A DNA stretch of 64,000 nucleotides from Rostratula benghalensis (lineage: Eukaryota; Chordata; Aves; Charadriiformes; Rostratulidae), in contig VXAI01000194.1 of assembly GCA_013399305.1 (NCBI GenBank), forward strand, positions 698,245 through 762,244. Direction: 5' to 3'. Below, in pieces: positions 1 through 11,800 of this stretch (position 1 is its first letter; each line of letters opens with the position of its first letter). A model generated the notes under the pieces. That model did not search any database. It saw nothing but the letters and a program-made list of their open reading frames with translations, and had not been told where the DNA came from. A program made the position numbers and the translations under genes.

Positions 1-1
1 T

Positions 2-115
2 CAGGGCTTCACCAAACCTCCCCGCTCCAGTGTCAGTGTGAAGATTTCCCCCAAGGGGGCAACCGATGAGAACCGGCGAGAGGCACTGAAGAAGCTCGGT
101 CTGCTGAAGGAATAG
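2..115 (+). CDS. C1orf116: C1orf116 (SARG)-like, 3' end of last coding exon
   Basis: An open frame enters from the left edge and ends at a TAG at 113-115. It encodes 37 residues, rich in Lys/Arg and Ser, finishing with ENRREALKKLGLLKE. I read this as the C-terminus of the C1orf116 (specifically androgen-regulated gene, SARG) protein, whose biochemical role is poorly known. The identification rests on the remembered C-terminal motif and on gene order: in mammals C1orf116 lies next to FCAMR and PIGR in the same orientation, as here. Only the end is present, so domains cannot be assessed. A different gene ending in a similar helix cannot be excluded. Confidence 0.6.
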   Translation, partial: QGFTKPPRSSVSVKISPKGATDENRREALKKLGLLKE

Positions 116-1000
116 CCCTGTGAGCCACGGGGCTGCTGGAAAAGGGGTTTTTTCATCCCAAGTCCAGGTGCCTTCACTGCCTGTCCTCGGGCAGCATAAC
201 CATAAGCATCTTCTGCTGTGATCTCCTGCCCCAGCGTCTCAAGAGTGGGACCATGAGAGCTTCACACCAAATAAAGTAGTGCCCCATGTACATAATATTT
301 TGTGTATAGCAAGTGTATATGAGCTATTTATATAACGAATCACTCAGCACGTGGATAGGACGTATTCTCCTACAAGGTCTTTAAAGCATTTTGGGACTCA
401 TTGTGCCAGAGAAGCCATGGAATTGGGGGTTTGGCTCATTTTAAAGGGGGTTGCCTGTGGCTAAAGCCTTTCTGGGAAGAACTGCAGGACTCTGCTGCTC
501 CTTTAGGATTTTTTGGGTTTTTTTTTTTTTTTTTTACTTTCTCAAAGCCTCTGAGGCCTGAGAACTCACCTGCCCCATGAAAGTGCCTCCCAAAAGCCAC
601 CACTGCCACCTACGAAGCTGTGGGACTGGGGGGCAATGAAGGGGGCTCAGCAACGCTCCCCCCCTCCCCGTGCACGAGTGCTCCTCGTACGGTGCCCACA
701 CGTGAGGGGCTGCACAGGGTCCTGCTGCCTCCTCTGCTGCCCTGCTCTCCCCTCTCCAGCCCAGGTCAGAAGGTACAGGGACATCCGTGTTCAGCGTGGA
801 GTGAACCACAGACTGTGTCTCAGTGGCAAAGCCAGAAACACTGCCCAAAACGAGAGATGCAAACCCAAGACAGCGCCATTTCCTTCCCTTTCAAACTCTC
901 CTCACATCCTTCGGACCCAGCTGATGCTGTCCAGGTGTGATGCTGAACGCCTTTTATAACAAAGTTGGTTTATTTCTGCAATAAACTTGTATATGATCAG
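116..1000 (+). other. 3'UTR of the C1orf116-like gene with two poly(A) signals
   Basis: The non-coding sequence after the stop carries an AATAAA at 270-275 and a second at 980-985, the latter followed by T/G-rich sequence. Transcripts may therefore end near 295 or near 1005. A T-run lies at about 516-535. The short ORFs on both strands here have no recognisable product. Confidence 0.5.
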
Positions 1001-2429
1001 GAAATGGTTGTGTAGTGCAGATTTCTGATGAAATTAAAGCTCTGGTAAAGCTAAATATTAAGTTTCAGCCTTCAGTATGTCCTGACTCGAGAAATGCAAG
1101 GGACCCAAGACAGGGCATTGCAAAGGATGAGGTCTCAACCACAGATTTGGGGCTCCTGCACCCAGGGACCCACAGGAGATGGGGTTTTGTGTACGTGCTT
1201 CCCATACAATAGCAAAGTCTTCCGTGGCACTGCTGGGCTGGGACGGGTGACACGGGACCTGCTGCTGCTCCAGTCCATCCCTCCCCCCCTGCACCACCCC
1301 CTGGGGCTGTGGGGACCTTTCCCACAGCAGAGCAGCCGTGTTAGTTGAAAAGCTGCACTAACAAATTAGCTCAAAATCATAATTTTGTTTCCTTCACCAA
1401 AAATATTCTTTCACTCAATCCTGGCTTCCAGTCCTGGACATTTAGAGGCAGGCTCAGCCAATAAAGCAAGCCCTGTTCTTCCTAAGAGCCAATTCAATTC
1501 CAAACCAAGGCAGGCTTTCTTCAGAGAGAGGGGCTGACCCACGGAGGCAACTGCACTAAACAATTTACTGACGTTAATTAACTGCTCACAGCATTAAGAT
1601 GAAGTTGCACTCAGTCGTTTTCCATCGCTGACCTTGCAGCACAATCAGCGTTTCAAGACGGCGTTGTGAATGCTAAACAGGCTCCTGCTGACAGGCCCCA
1701 GAGCCAGGCTGCTCATTCCCCTCTGAGCAGACATTGGCAGGGCTTTGGACAGAAGGGGAGGGCATCCTTCTGCAAAAGCTGCATGGTTTTTCACAACCCC
1801 CCCAGGTAATAGAGATGGGCACAAGGGGAGGGAACAGCACTCACCCACCTCAAGAATCCAAGGAATGCGAGAAAATGAGGCCTGATTAGCTGCACTTCAT
1901 GAAAGCAGGGAAAGGCTTGTTTGTAGTTAAGCAATTAAGTAAATGAGTTCTGGGCTGGCCAGCAGTGGTGCAAAGCCGTGCATCAGGGAGGGGACCAGGA
2001 GAAGCTGCACGGGCTGAGCTCTGACTGAAAACCTGGCAGGTTGCTCAGCCAACACCAGAAGGGAGAAGGAGCCCAGAAAGTCATTTCTGAGCCCAGTCTG
2101 AGCCTGGTGCCTCATTCCATCCCTGACAGCAGCCACAGGACTGGAAAGCTGCTGTGTGGCTGCACACTGTGGGGACAATGACAGCTCACAGCCCCTTGGC
2201 CACCAGGTAGGGATGGCTAGAAGCCCAGTGGCTGGGGAGGCAGCTCTGCCCCGTTCCTGGGGCTTCACTAGCAGCTTGAAGAGGTTTGGGGTTGGGGGTT
2301 AGCCAGGATTAAGGTCATTTGCACCAGGAGCTGAGCTGAGCAGCTGTCCCACACAAGCCGTGTCCCCATGCGAGCGGGTCACAATAAACACAGCCAGAGC
2401 TGAGGTCCCCCCTGTGCCACTGGGTCCAG

Positions 2430-2760
2430 GCGGCCTTGGGAAGGTGCCTCCGGGCACGAACACTGGCAGAGGACAGCTCAGGTGGCTCCCGAGCAGCAGA
2501 TCGGTGCCATCACCCCGCGATGCGCGGCGGGTGACCGGCTGTGACACCGGCGCGGACACGGGGTGGCACTGCACGCCCGGAGCTCCGCACCCGCCGCCCG
2601 GTGCCTTCGCAGAGGAGGGGACAGCGGGGATGGAGCGGGCAGAAACGCTCCAGAGGTGCTGCTGGGGGGGTCTGGGGGTACGTCCCACCCCGGGAGACGG
2701 TAGATACAAGGGGGGCTTTGCCCCTGGCGCTCCCCCGTGGGGTGCGGTGGGGTCAGACAC
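2430..2760. promoter_or_regulatory. CpG-dense, GC-rich patch (candidate small CpG island)
   Basis: Between roughly 2,430 and 2,760 the sequence is strongly GC-rich and contains many CpG dinucleotides, including a clustered stretch at 2,510-2,600 (CGCGATGCGCGGCGGGTG and flanks). Its surroundings are CpG-poor. It could be a promoter or an untranslated first exon for the receptor gene starting at 8.8 kb, or a GC-rich repeat. Frames on both strands are open mainly because stop codons are rare in GC-rich DNA. Confidence 0.35.
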
Positions 2761-5700
2761 CCCCTTACCCTCAAGATAAATCGCAGTTAAGGCACAGGGG
2801 TGGTCCTTTCTCTGTCTGTCCCCATCCAGCTCAGATCCCACCCACCCAGGGGCTGAAGGTGACAGGGATGGGGACAAGGCACAGCTGCCCACGCTCACCC
2901 AGCAGAGGGGACTTTATCTTTCCCTGTACTAAAGTCATAAAATAGTTTAGGCAAAGAGAAGCAGGATATGTGTTAATTAACCTAGTACTACTGTTAAAAT
3001 GAATTATTAACGTTGCTGTGGAGGTAGCAAGGCTTTGCCTTATCGGAAGCAATAAAACAATTAGGAGAACAACCTTTGAGCACACAAAAGGCTTCTCAAA
3101 CCTGGGGCACAAGTTTGCCCCCAGACCCCTTAGTACATCTCCAGAGCTGAGGTCTCTCCATGGTGACTGTAGGTACCCCAGCACTGGGTCTGCCTGAGCT
3201 CCCCACCCCCTCAGAGTGTCAGCTTTGCCCCCATGGCAGCCTGTGACATCCTACAGTGGCACTGCTACTGGGCTTCAACAGTTGTCACCCAGGAGGAGAG
3301 ATGAGGTGACCAGGCTGTTGGAGACACTTCTTGCCCCAGGACAAGGTTTTCCCACAGGACAAGGACCACCAGCTCAACTTTGGTCCTCAGCTCAGCCCTG
3401 CAAACCCCTCACTGCCTTGTAGCTTCTCCTTTAGGCCCTCAGATGCAAATCTGCAGAAGCATATCTGAGTGCTGAGGAAAGGAGCTGCACCCCAAAGCAT
3501 CACCTTACCCTTCAGCATCGCTGGGCAGGGTCTCCCCCTGGAGAGGGGGTTGATCAGGGGGTTCAGACTCAACATTTCAGGCACATTCGTGGCACAGAGA
3601 AGTGACACTAAGCAGTCTTAGGTGTTTCCCACCATCAGTTTTGTGTATTGCTTTTTATTGCTAATTCAAGGGCAATCCTATTGCTTTGCTACTGATGGGG
3701 TCATAAACATCCTCAGACTAATTTTGCTGAAGCCTAATCAATATCGAGAAATGTACTGCACAGTCTGAGTGAAAAACCACTATTACTGCAATATAAATAA
3801 CCATATCATGATAAAGAAAGCAAAACTGCTTAATAGAGGTTTATCTTCATCCAGGGAGATTCCAGAGTGCTTTCAGGATTGACTTACACAAAACACAATC
3901 TGTCTTCAAAGGCTGCCTGCACACAAGGAGGGGAAGAGCGGGACCTTTGGACCCCACCAGGTCACAACAAAGCCATTCTGTCCACCCTCGTGAGCCCCCT
4001 GAACCACACACCACTTCTCACAGCATCAGTGTTACCCTGCGAGGACCAGCCCAGGGCTTTCTCAGAAATGCCACAGGTAGATCTCCTTCAATCAGTTATT
4101 ATTTGTTTTTGTTTGAAGGAAAACAACAGACCAAAGTCCCTCTCAATAACCCAACTGCTGTTATGCCTACAGAGTTCTGAAATCACTGCCACCACCTCTA
4201 CACCTCTCCCAGTTAAGTTTGTGTGAGTGTGAGTGTGTGAGTGTGCAAACTGCCCTTCGTTACACCCTTAGTTACACCCTCAGACCCTGTGAGGCAGCGA
4301 GCAGAGCTCTCCCAGAGATGCACGTCCCTCAAACACACCTGGGTTTTGGTTGTACCCGTGCAGAGTTCTGGGTCTGGTGGGGGGCGATGGTGCCTTTCCT
4401 CTGGCAGTACAACCCACCAGCTGACAGGTTTAAAAGCCTGCAATGGTAAAAAATGTGGCAAAATTAAATTCAGAGAGAAATCAACCACCACAAAATGACA
4501 TCCTACCGGGTGAGTTTAAAGGTATCGTCAAGTGCAGACCCTGTGCCCCTGCGAGAGAGCTATTGGATTTCTCAGTGTTGATCTGTTCAGCCACTGGGAA
4601 CTCGGTCCAGGCCACGCTGCAATGAACTGGAATGCTAATGGGAGAAATTAATAACTCAAATTGCCTTCCTGGGAACTACAGCAGGAACCCAGGCACACGT
4701 CTATCGCTGTGGAGGTGGGCTGGTTGGTGCTTCTTGGATGACACTCAAGCCGCTGGGGCCACCAAGTGCCCTGGGCTTCCCAGTCCCAGTTCCTTCCATT
4801 TCCAGACCTGGCAGGGGTCACACTGGAGGAGACAATTGCAGTGAGGGTCACAAAATGATCTGTGGGCTGAAGCCCTCCGAGCAGGGACTGGCAGAAAACA
4901 GGCAGCCAAATAAACCAAACCTTAAGCAGGAGATTAAACATCGATTTTACAGAACTGTGAAGGGCTACCAGAGCTTTGCTGGCTGTGAAGGTGATGTCCT
5001 TGTGGAAGGGATAAAGCAGGAATTACAGGGAAGAGAAAGACCAGACCAAAAATCCCATATTTGTTGGTTAAGTAGCACCTGTACTAGCACAGCATCATCA
5101 ACTGCTTCATTCTCAATGCAAGGATCAGTTTATAATGGAAACAAACCCCACTCATTTGTCCTGAATTCATAAAAAGTGTTGGACCAAAGGACAGACATGA
5201 AGCAGATGAAGTATTTGGGTTGATTTAGAGCACAGGAACTGGAGGAAACACGCACAAAGTTCTTGATGTGAAGTTCTGCCTGGAAGTAGTCCACAGCATA
5301 TGGCATTTTACTACTATTATTTAGAAACAGTTATTTTGTGTTTAAACTTTGCAACCTGCCTGCAGAGCAGGGGAATTCCTCTCACACTCTTGCAATTTCT
5401 GCTCTTGGCCTCTTCACTTTTTTATTTTTCCTCTTTCGTGATGTCACCCACATCATTAGGTGGCTAAAAAATGACCATTTTGGGGTCTGCACTCAGTACA
5501 TTGGTGGTGCCTCTACAACTCCTGCCACTATTTTGACCATCTCCAATTTGCTCAGCCTTGCACCTCTAGATTTAATAAGATTTTTCGTGCATCCATTTTT
5601 AAACATCAAAATATTTTAAAAAAGAAAGAAACCCCACGGGCTGAGCAAAGACTGACTGAACAGCAGGCTGCAAACCCCACTTCATTAGACTGAATCCAAA

Positions 5701-6690
5701 CTGGAGGCAGAAAAGGAGAAAATTACCAGCAACAGAAGCACCACAGTCTAAGGTAGGTGATCCCTCAATTTCCCCTTAAATTATTATTGTTTGGAGTACA
5801 GTGCTATTGTATGGCAAATACATCAGCTACTCTGATCGATTTCAGCTATGATATGTAAGAGACCTGGAATTTAAAATAATTATTTCTATAGTCATAGATG
5901 TACTCTAGCTCATGGTGAATTTTTCTTTTTTTTTTTTTTTTTTTTAAAGTTAGGATGCCTTCCCCCCCCCCCCTCCCCCCGGTGTTTAAAGCTATAAATT
6001 ACATTACTGGTGTTTTTCAATCACAGAAGTGATGTGGACGAGGAAATTTCTTATGCAAACCCACCCAGAGAGACTCTGGCCTGTTACATACCAGCACCTA
6101 CTTCACTTTGGATGGTGGCAGGGTAATGGTTTAATCGGATCAGTGCAGAAAACTGATCATAGAAACAGTTTTCCAATATAAAATTGAAGTGATAACAGGA
6201 AAAAAACCCTGAACATACATGCATTATATCTTAGTAAAGCCTGTATTTATGGGATTTATAATTCCGGCTCTATCTTTTCACTTTCTGGTTTTTTTGGGTT
6301 TTTTTTTTAATACCCATTTTCATGCTGAAAAAACCCAACCCAAACCAAAACACCTCCTCACCTAAAGCCTAAGAAGAAATGAGATTACAACTTAGCCGGC
6401 AGCTCTGTCCTGCTGATAAGAAACCAAGTGCCCTCTCCTACCCCACTCTGTAGGGGCATTTTCCCACAGACCCCACGGATAAAGCGGCTCAAAACCCCAA
6501 CGCTGCATGAGTGGACGGGTGGTGAGACAGCCCCAGCTGAACACAGCTGAATTTCAGCTTCCATCTAACCCATGGCTCACCTACCTGCTCCCACAACACC
6601 CCCCACGCCCCCCACCACCTCCTACCTGCACATCACACACCCTGCAACACCAGCAGACGCTGTGGGTGACCCAGGAGAGGCAGATTTAAC

Positions 6691-6848
6691 CATGGAAGGG
6701 TCAGAGTTGGAAGGGACCTTAAAGATCACCCAGTTCCAACCCCCCTGCCCTAGGCAGGGACACCTCCCACCACACCAGGTTGCTCCAAGCTCCATCCAAG
6801 CCTGGCCTTGAACCCCTCCAGGGATGGAGCATCCACATTTAGTGCTGG
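6691..6848 (-). mobile_element. CR1 LINE fragment, 3' region
   Basis: The reverse complement of typical CR1 3' sequence is visible: a 'ttggaagggaccttaaagatcacc' type block followed by 'caggttgctccaagc' and 'ccttgaacccctccagggatgg' blocks. It is a 5'-truncated, non-coding copy. Confidence 0.85.
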
Positions 6849-8760
6849 AGGAGTAGGGCTGGGGCTCAGGTGATGTTACCCAGGATAACCCCATTTGTTT
6901 TTCTCCCAGAAAAAGGGAAAACTCCCTGTTAGCAGCTTGAAAACCCTTCATAGCAATCACAGCAGGCGCCGTTCATGCTCTCCAGAGCTCTTTGCTAACA
7001 AGGTGGGGAAAAGGAATGAGTAAGGGGGTGTGGAATTTTCCTGATTTCTAGATGTAAATAAGGACTTGCACCTCTTCCAGGGCATTTTTGTCAACTCCTC
7101 TTTGCTTCAAGCCCTCCAGGACTGGTGAACACTATGGCATTGCATAAAACTCCCTATTTTTTAACCGGCCACCCACCCAACAAAGAGCTTTCACACAATT
7201 TCCAGTCATCTGTCCCATCTTTGTGCAGCTGCAACGGGGAAACTGCTGAGGCTTTGTTGAAGCCACCGCAGTGTGAAGCTACACAGAGCTGGGGTGACCC
7301 CAACGCCTTTCTTGCTGCTTGCTGAGGACACGGGGAGCTGTTTGGTGCAGATGTGGTTGGCCAGCTGTATGCAGACACACACACATCTCTGTGGCAGAGA
7401 TGCCACCACGGCTTCGGGTGTGGGGAAGAAAACAGAGGGGAACCTGCCCGAAGACGATGCTGTGCCATCTGCGCCACCACGGGAAAGGGAAGGGTGCATT
7501 TCCGCAGCCCCATCCCACGCTTCCCATCGTGGAGCAGCCCCAAAGGGCAGAGCTGAAGACAGGGGGGAGCACCAAGCTCACAACTGGGAGTTTTCAGCAG
7601 GGGGAGATGCACGTTGTCCCCAAGACAGAGTGGGGACAAGTGCCTGGTGCAAGGACTGAGCCCATCTCCCCTCCTCTGCAGCACAAAGGGGTGAGGAGTG
7701 GGCAAGCAGTGGGCTCCTGTGGGCAACCAACCCAGCAGTGGCCGGTTTGGCACCATGGCAGGCAGGAATAAGGGTCACTATGGCATTGAGCTTCTGTCAT
7801 TTCCTTGTTTGTGTTCCCCACATGCTTTGAAGTGGTTCCGATGCACTAAGAGGTATGAAATACAGTACATGATTTATGAGGATTTAACTGCAGCGGGGGT
7901 GGGCAAATCTCAGAGTATTTTAGTAGAGGCTCTTTAGTGTAAAACACTGCAGTAATCAACAGTCAATTTTTAACCTGAACAGGGAAGTAATCCCTGTCTG
8001 ACATGTGGACACCCAAACACTGTTACTGTTTAGATCTGAGAATGGATAACAACAATCTGCAGAAAGATAAATTGCAGGGAAGAAAAATTCAAAAGGAAGA
8101 AAGGCAGCGGGGGTGTGGCAGGAAATGTTGGAGGATGTTGGCATTCCTGAGACCTGCAGCCTGACCTATTGTTTCTTGAGCTGAAAAAAAAAAACAAAAA
8201 CAAACAAAAAACAAAACCAAACCCAAACCAAAAAGGAAGAAAAGAGAAGAAATGACTTGCTGTCACGGGTCCCTCTGCAGACACACGACTGTCAGGACCA
8301 AGTGCCACGTCCCATGGCTACTGCTGGTTGCCCAGCGCTGGGTTTAGCAGCCACCCAAGCAATCCCTGAGTGCCTCTGTGGGTGCACACACTGGTGGGGG
8401 TCACAGCCCAGCCCGGTAGCCCCACAGTAGCCCAGTGGGGGCTGAGGCTTGGCCACTGCTGTGCCCTGGCTCAGCTGTGGCACCACAAGTTCCTCACCAG
8501 CCTGACTGTCCCCCTGGCTTTTAGCCTCCCAGCAATGCCTGTAGCAGGCACACAACAGAGAAATTAATGCCAGAGTGTAACCTGCAGAGCACTATTAGCA
8601 CTTTTTTTCGCTTTCTTAAATCCCCTTATCTTTGGGCTAGGCCATGCCACGGGCTGGGAGCCACCAGGGACACTCTGCTCCGAACGGCCATCAGAGCCAT
8701 GCGGGCGGTTTACCTTGGCAGATGCCAGCCACAATCTCCCTCTTCTGTTTGATAACACAG

Positions 8761-8833
8761 GCATCAGCAAAATCCCATCCCCAACACGAGATTTTTTGGA
8801 AGTTTGCCGAGCGAACGTTCGGGAAGGCTGGAC
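8761..8833 (+). other. Probable 5'UTR part of the FCAMR-like signal-peptide exon
   Basis: A pyrimidine-rich stretch ending in CAG at 8760 precedes this segment and would serve as a splice acceptor. The exon would then run 8761-8870 and contain the ATG at 8834. This implies an unseen upstream leader exon. No convincing TATA box is seen directly upstream. Confidence 0.35.
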
Positions 8834-11800
8834 ATGGCAGTTCTCTTGCTCTTGGCAGCTTTGCTGCAAGGTGAGTCGCTGAGACACCGAGTCTCCAGCC
8901 TGGTCAGCAATGAGAACAGGCAAAGCTGGAGCTGGGGACACAGATACATCCCTGGACAAATCCCCACTTGGACACTGCACACTGGTCAAACCTCCCTGCC
9001 CACTAGAATCTGCAAAGAGCCAGCACAGCATTGCAAGAGCTGGGAGGAGAATCCCAGCTCTCCATTGCTCAGCACCACAGAGGAGCCACTTGTGCCTTTG
9101 TGGGGACAAGAAAGTTGCCAGATCCTGTTTGCAGATGCCCAGAATTATTCTTGGATATTTGCTGTCAACTGCTGCCCTTGACATTTAGCTCCAGGCAGGA
9201 CTGTCAGGGCTGATGGGGGTTTGGGACATCCCATGAGGAGCATCAAGGGTTTCCCCATCTGTGCCAGGGTATCCCCCTCTGCACTATCACATATCCTCAG
9301 TCGGGTAACGTGGCACCCAAGGAAAGTAACCCACCACATCCAAAACAAACTCTGAACTTTTGGAACCAGATGTCCCATTGGTCCCACTCGGAATCATGCT
9401 CCTGACTTGGAGGAACTCTGCTGGTTCTTGCCAGCTGAGGAGCTGCCTGTCTCTGAGTAACCAACGACTTCTGTTTCTTTCTTTCTTTCCCCAAAAGAGC
9501 CAGTCTCAAGCACCTTGTACGGGTCCAGGTTTCTGATGGGTAGGGTGGGAGGATCCGTCACCCATCAATGCTTCTACTCCATCACGTCAGCCAACAACCA
9601 CGACCGAAAATATTGGTGCAAAATAGCAAGCAGCGGAGTTTGCTACACCGTCATTTCCACAACCGGCTACACCTCCGACCACCACGTGGGACGAGTGTCC
9701 CTCAAGGACGTGCCCCAGAACGGCACCTTTGCAGCGACGCTGACGGGGCTGAAGAAGAACGACACAGGGACCTACCGCTGTGGCATCGGCGCCAGCAACA
9801 GAGACCTGTACGTCAGCCTGAACCTGACGGTTTCAGAAGGTAGGACACTGGCAGGGCAGAGGGGGGACCCCGCTCCGCCAGCCCCCAGCTGGAGCACCAG
9901 CACACAACACGTGTCAACTTGTTCTACTCCATGCTATTAACTCAATATTTACAACAAGGGGGGTATAAAAGTACCCAGATTTGGCCAAAACAATCATTCA
10001 TATATCTTCCTGGCTGGGTGCTGGATGGTACCCACTGTGTTCTCTTTCTACAGATGCCAGTCCATCAGGGCCAATCGAGCTCATCCATGGGGAGCTCCGT
10101 GGCTCTGTCACAGTCCTGTGCCCACCCAGTGACACCCACGGTGGGGAGAAGAGGTTCTGGTGCAAACTGCGGAGAACTGGCTGCGCTCTCATCGCTGACA
10201 CCGATGGCTACGTGGGAAGGAGTTACGAAGGACGAATCCTTATTGCCCCTCAGGAGAGCTCTGGAGCTTTCAAAATTTTGATCAATGACTTAAAAAAGGA
10301 AGACATGGGGCTGTACAAGTGTGGGAGGGGAAGGCTTAGCAGCTGGGACAACCAGCAGGTGGTGGCTCTGCAGGTGACAACAGGTAGGTTGGGGTGCTAG
10401 GGGCTGTGGGTTCCTCACTGCCCCAGATGAGGCCCATGGAATGCTAACAAAGTCCTCTCCAACCTGCAGCCTCCACCCTCCCCAGGAGACCAAAATTTCT
10501 GAGCGGTGCAGTCGGAGGCTCATTCTCCTTCCAGTGTCACTATGATCCCAAGGGGAACTACGAGAAGAAGTATCTGTGCCGGTGGAAGGAAGCTCGCTGC
10601 TCGCTCCTTGTGGATACCGAGGGGTTTGTGCACGAGTCGTACAAAGGACGGATACAAATAGCCAGCAGCCACCAGGAAAATGGCACTTACAGGGTGGTGA
10701 TGGAGCACCTGAGAGAGGAGGATGAGGGATGGTACTGGTGTGGGGCTAAAAATGGGCACACAGAGCACACGTCCGCTGTGAAGCTGCTCATCGAGAAGGG
10801 TAGGTGGTGGTTTGCCTTGGAACACAATCAATCCTTTTTTTTTTTTTTTTAAATCATTCTTTCCCCTATCTGTTCATAGAATCATAGAAACACAAGGTTG
10901 GAAAGGACCTACAAGATCATCTAAGTCCAACCATCCTCCTATCACCAATATTACCCACTGAGCTGTGCCCACCCTCATGGGCATGAGAGGAATAGGCTCT
11001 CCTTTGTACTGTGCATAAATAGAACAACATTGTGAGAAACACCAGCTTTACGTTTTGCCATAGCATTATTGGTGAGTAAATCAGGTGATGGTGAAGGTTT
11101 CTGGAGGCAGGGATGTAAGCTGAGCTTTCAGAAGAAATTTAGTTCACTTGAATTATATTATTGATTATTGATGATGCAAAGCCGCAGCATATGACACTCT
11201 GATCTTAGCAAGCACAGCACAGAGACATTTGCTTTGCTCTGAAGATAAGCTGAAGGTTATTTGGCAGTTTTAGAGACTGTAGCCTGAAAATACACAGATT
11301 CACGTAACCATTCAGTTGGCAAAGACAGAAATAGTGGGGCTAAAGCATGAACATTTGCCAAGTATCAACAGGTGTTCATTAGTACTCCCAGGCTGCTTTC
11401 TATAAGAATCAAAGGAAAATAGAAATGCTTGGGTTTGGTCATATCACACTGCAAATTTTTTTCATGCCGAGATGCAAGGTGAAACGTGTAAATCCTTGGT
11501 AAACCTAACATGTCTCTGCAAAAACATGGATAACCAAGCCTCAAAATCTTCTCTGTAGAAACCTGCTCTTCACAAGACCCAGAAACATCCACTCTTGTGA
11601 AACCCACTTCATCATCAAGCCCGGCCGCCTACAGCACACCCACGCAGAGGAGCATCATGGGCCTGACGCACACGATGGGCACCATCGCCGAGAGCACCAG
11701 CACCCTGCTGTCCACTGCCCCCCCCAGCACCCCCGTCACCTCCCCAGGAGAAATCTATCACGAGAGGTAAGGTCACGGCCATGCTTCTTTTTAGCAACCC

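Larger units (their letters stand above)
1005..8758. other. Intergenic spacer, no gene recognised
   Basis: About 7.7 kb between the C1orf116-like 3'UTR and the FCAMR-like gene. It holds a CpG-dense patch near 2.43-2.76 kb, a GT-rich microsatellite near 4,215-4,243, a T-run followed by a C-run at about 5,930-5,980, and one CR1 fragment. All ORFs are short and overlap others in opposite frames. An untranslated leader exon of the downstream receptor could lie here, but I could not place one. Confidence 0.5.

Noticed and set aside
2299..2898. 199-codon minus-strand ORF over the CpG-dense patch
   Set aside because: Open because stop codons are rare in GC-rich DNA; the plus strand is also open here and no known domain is seen.
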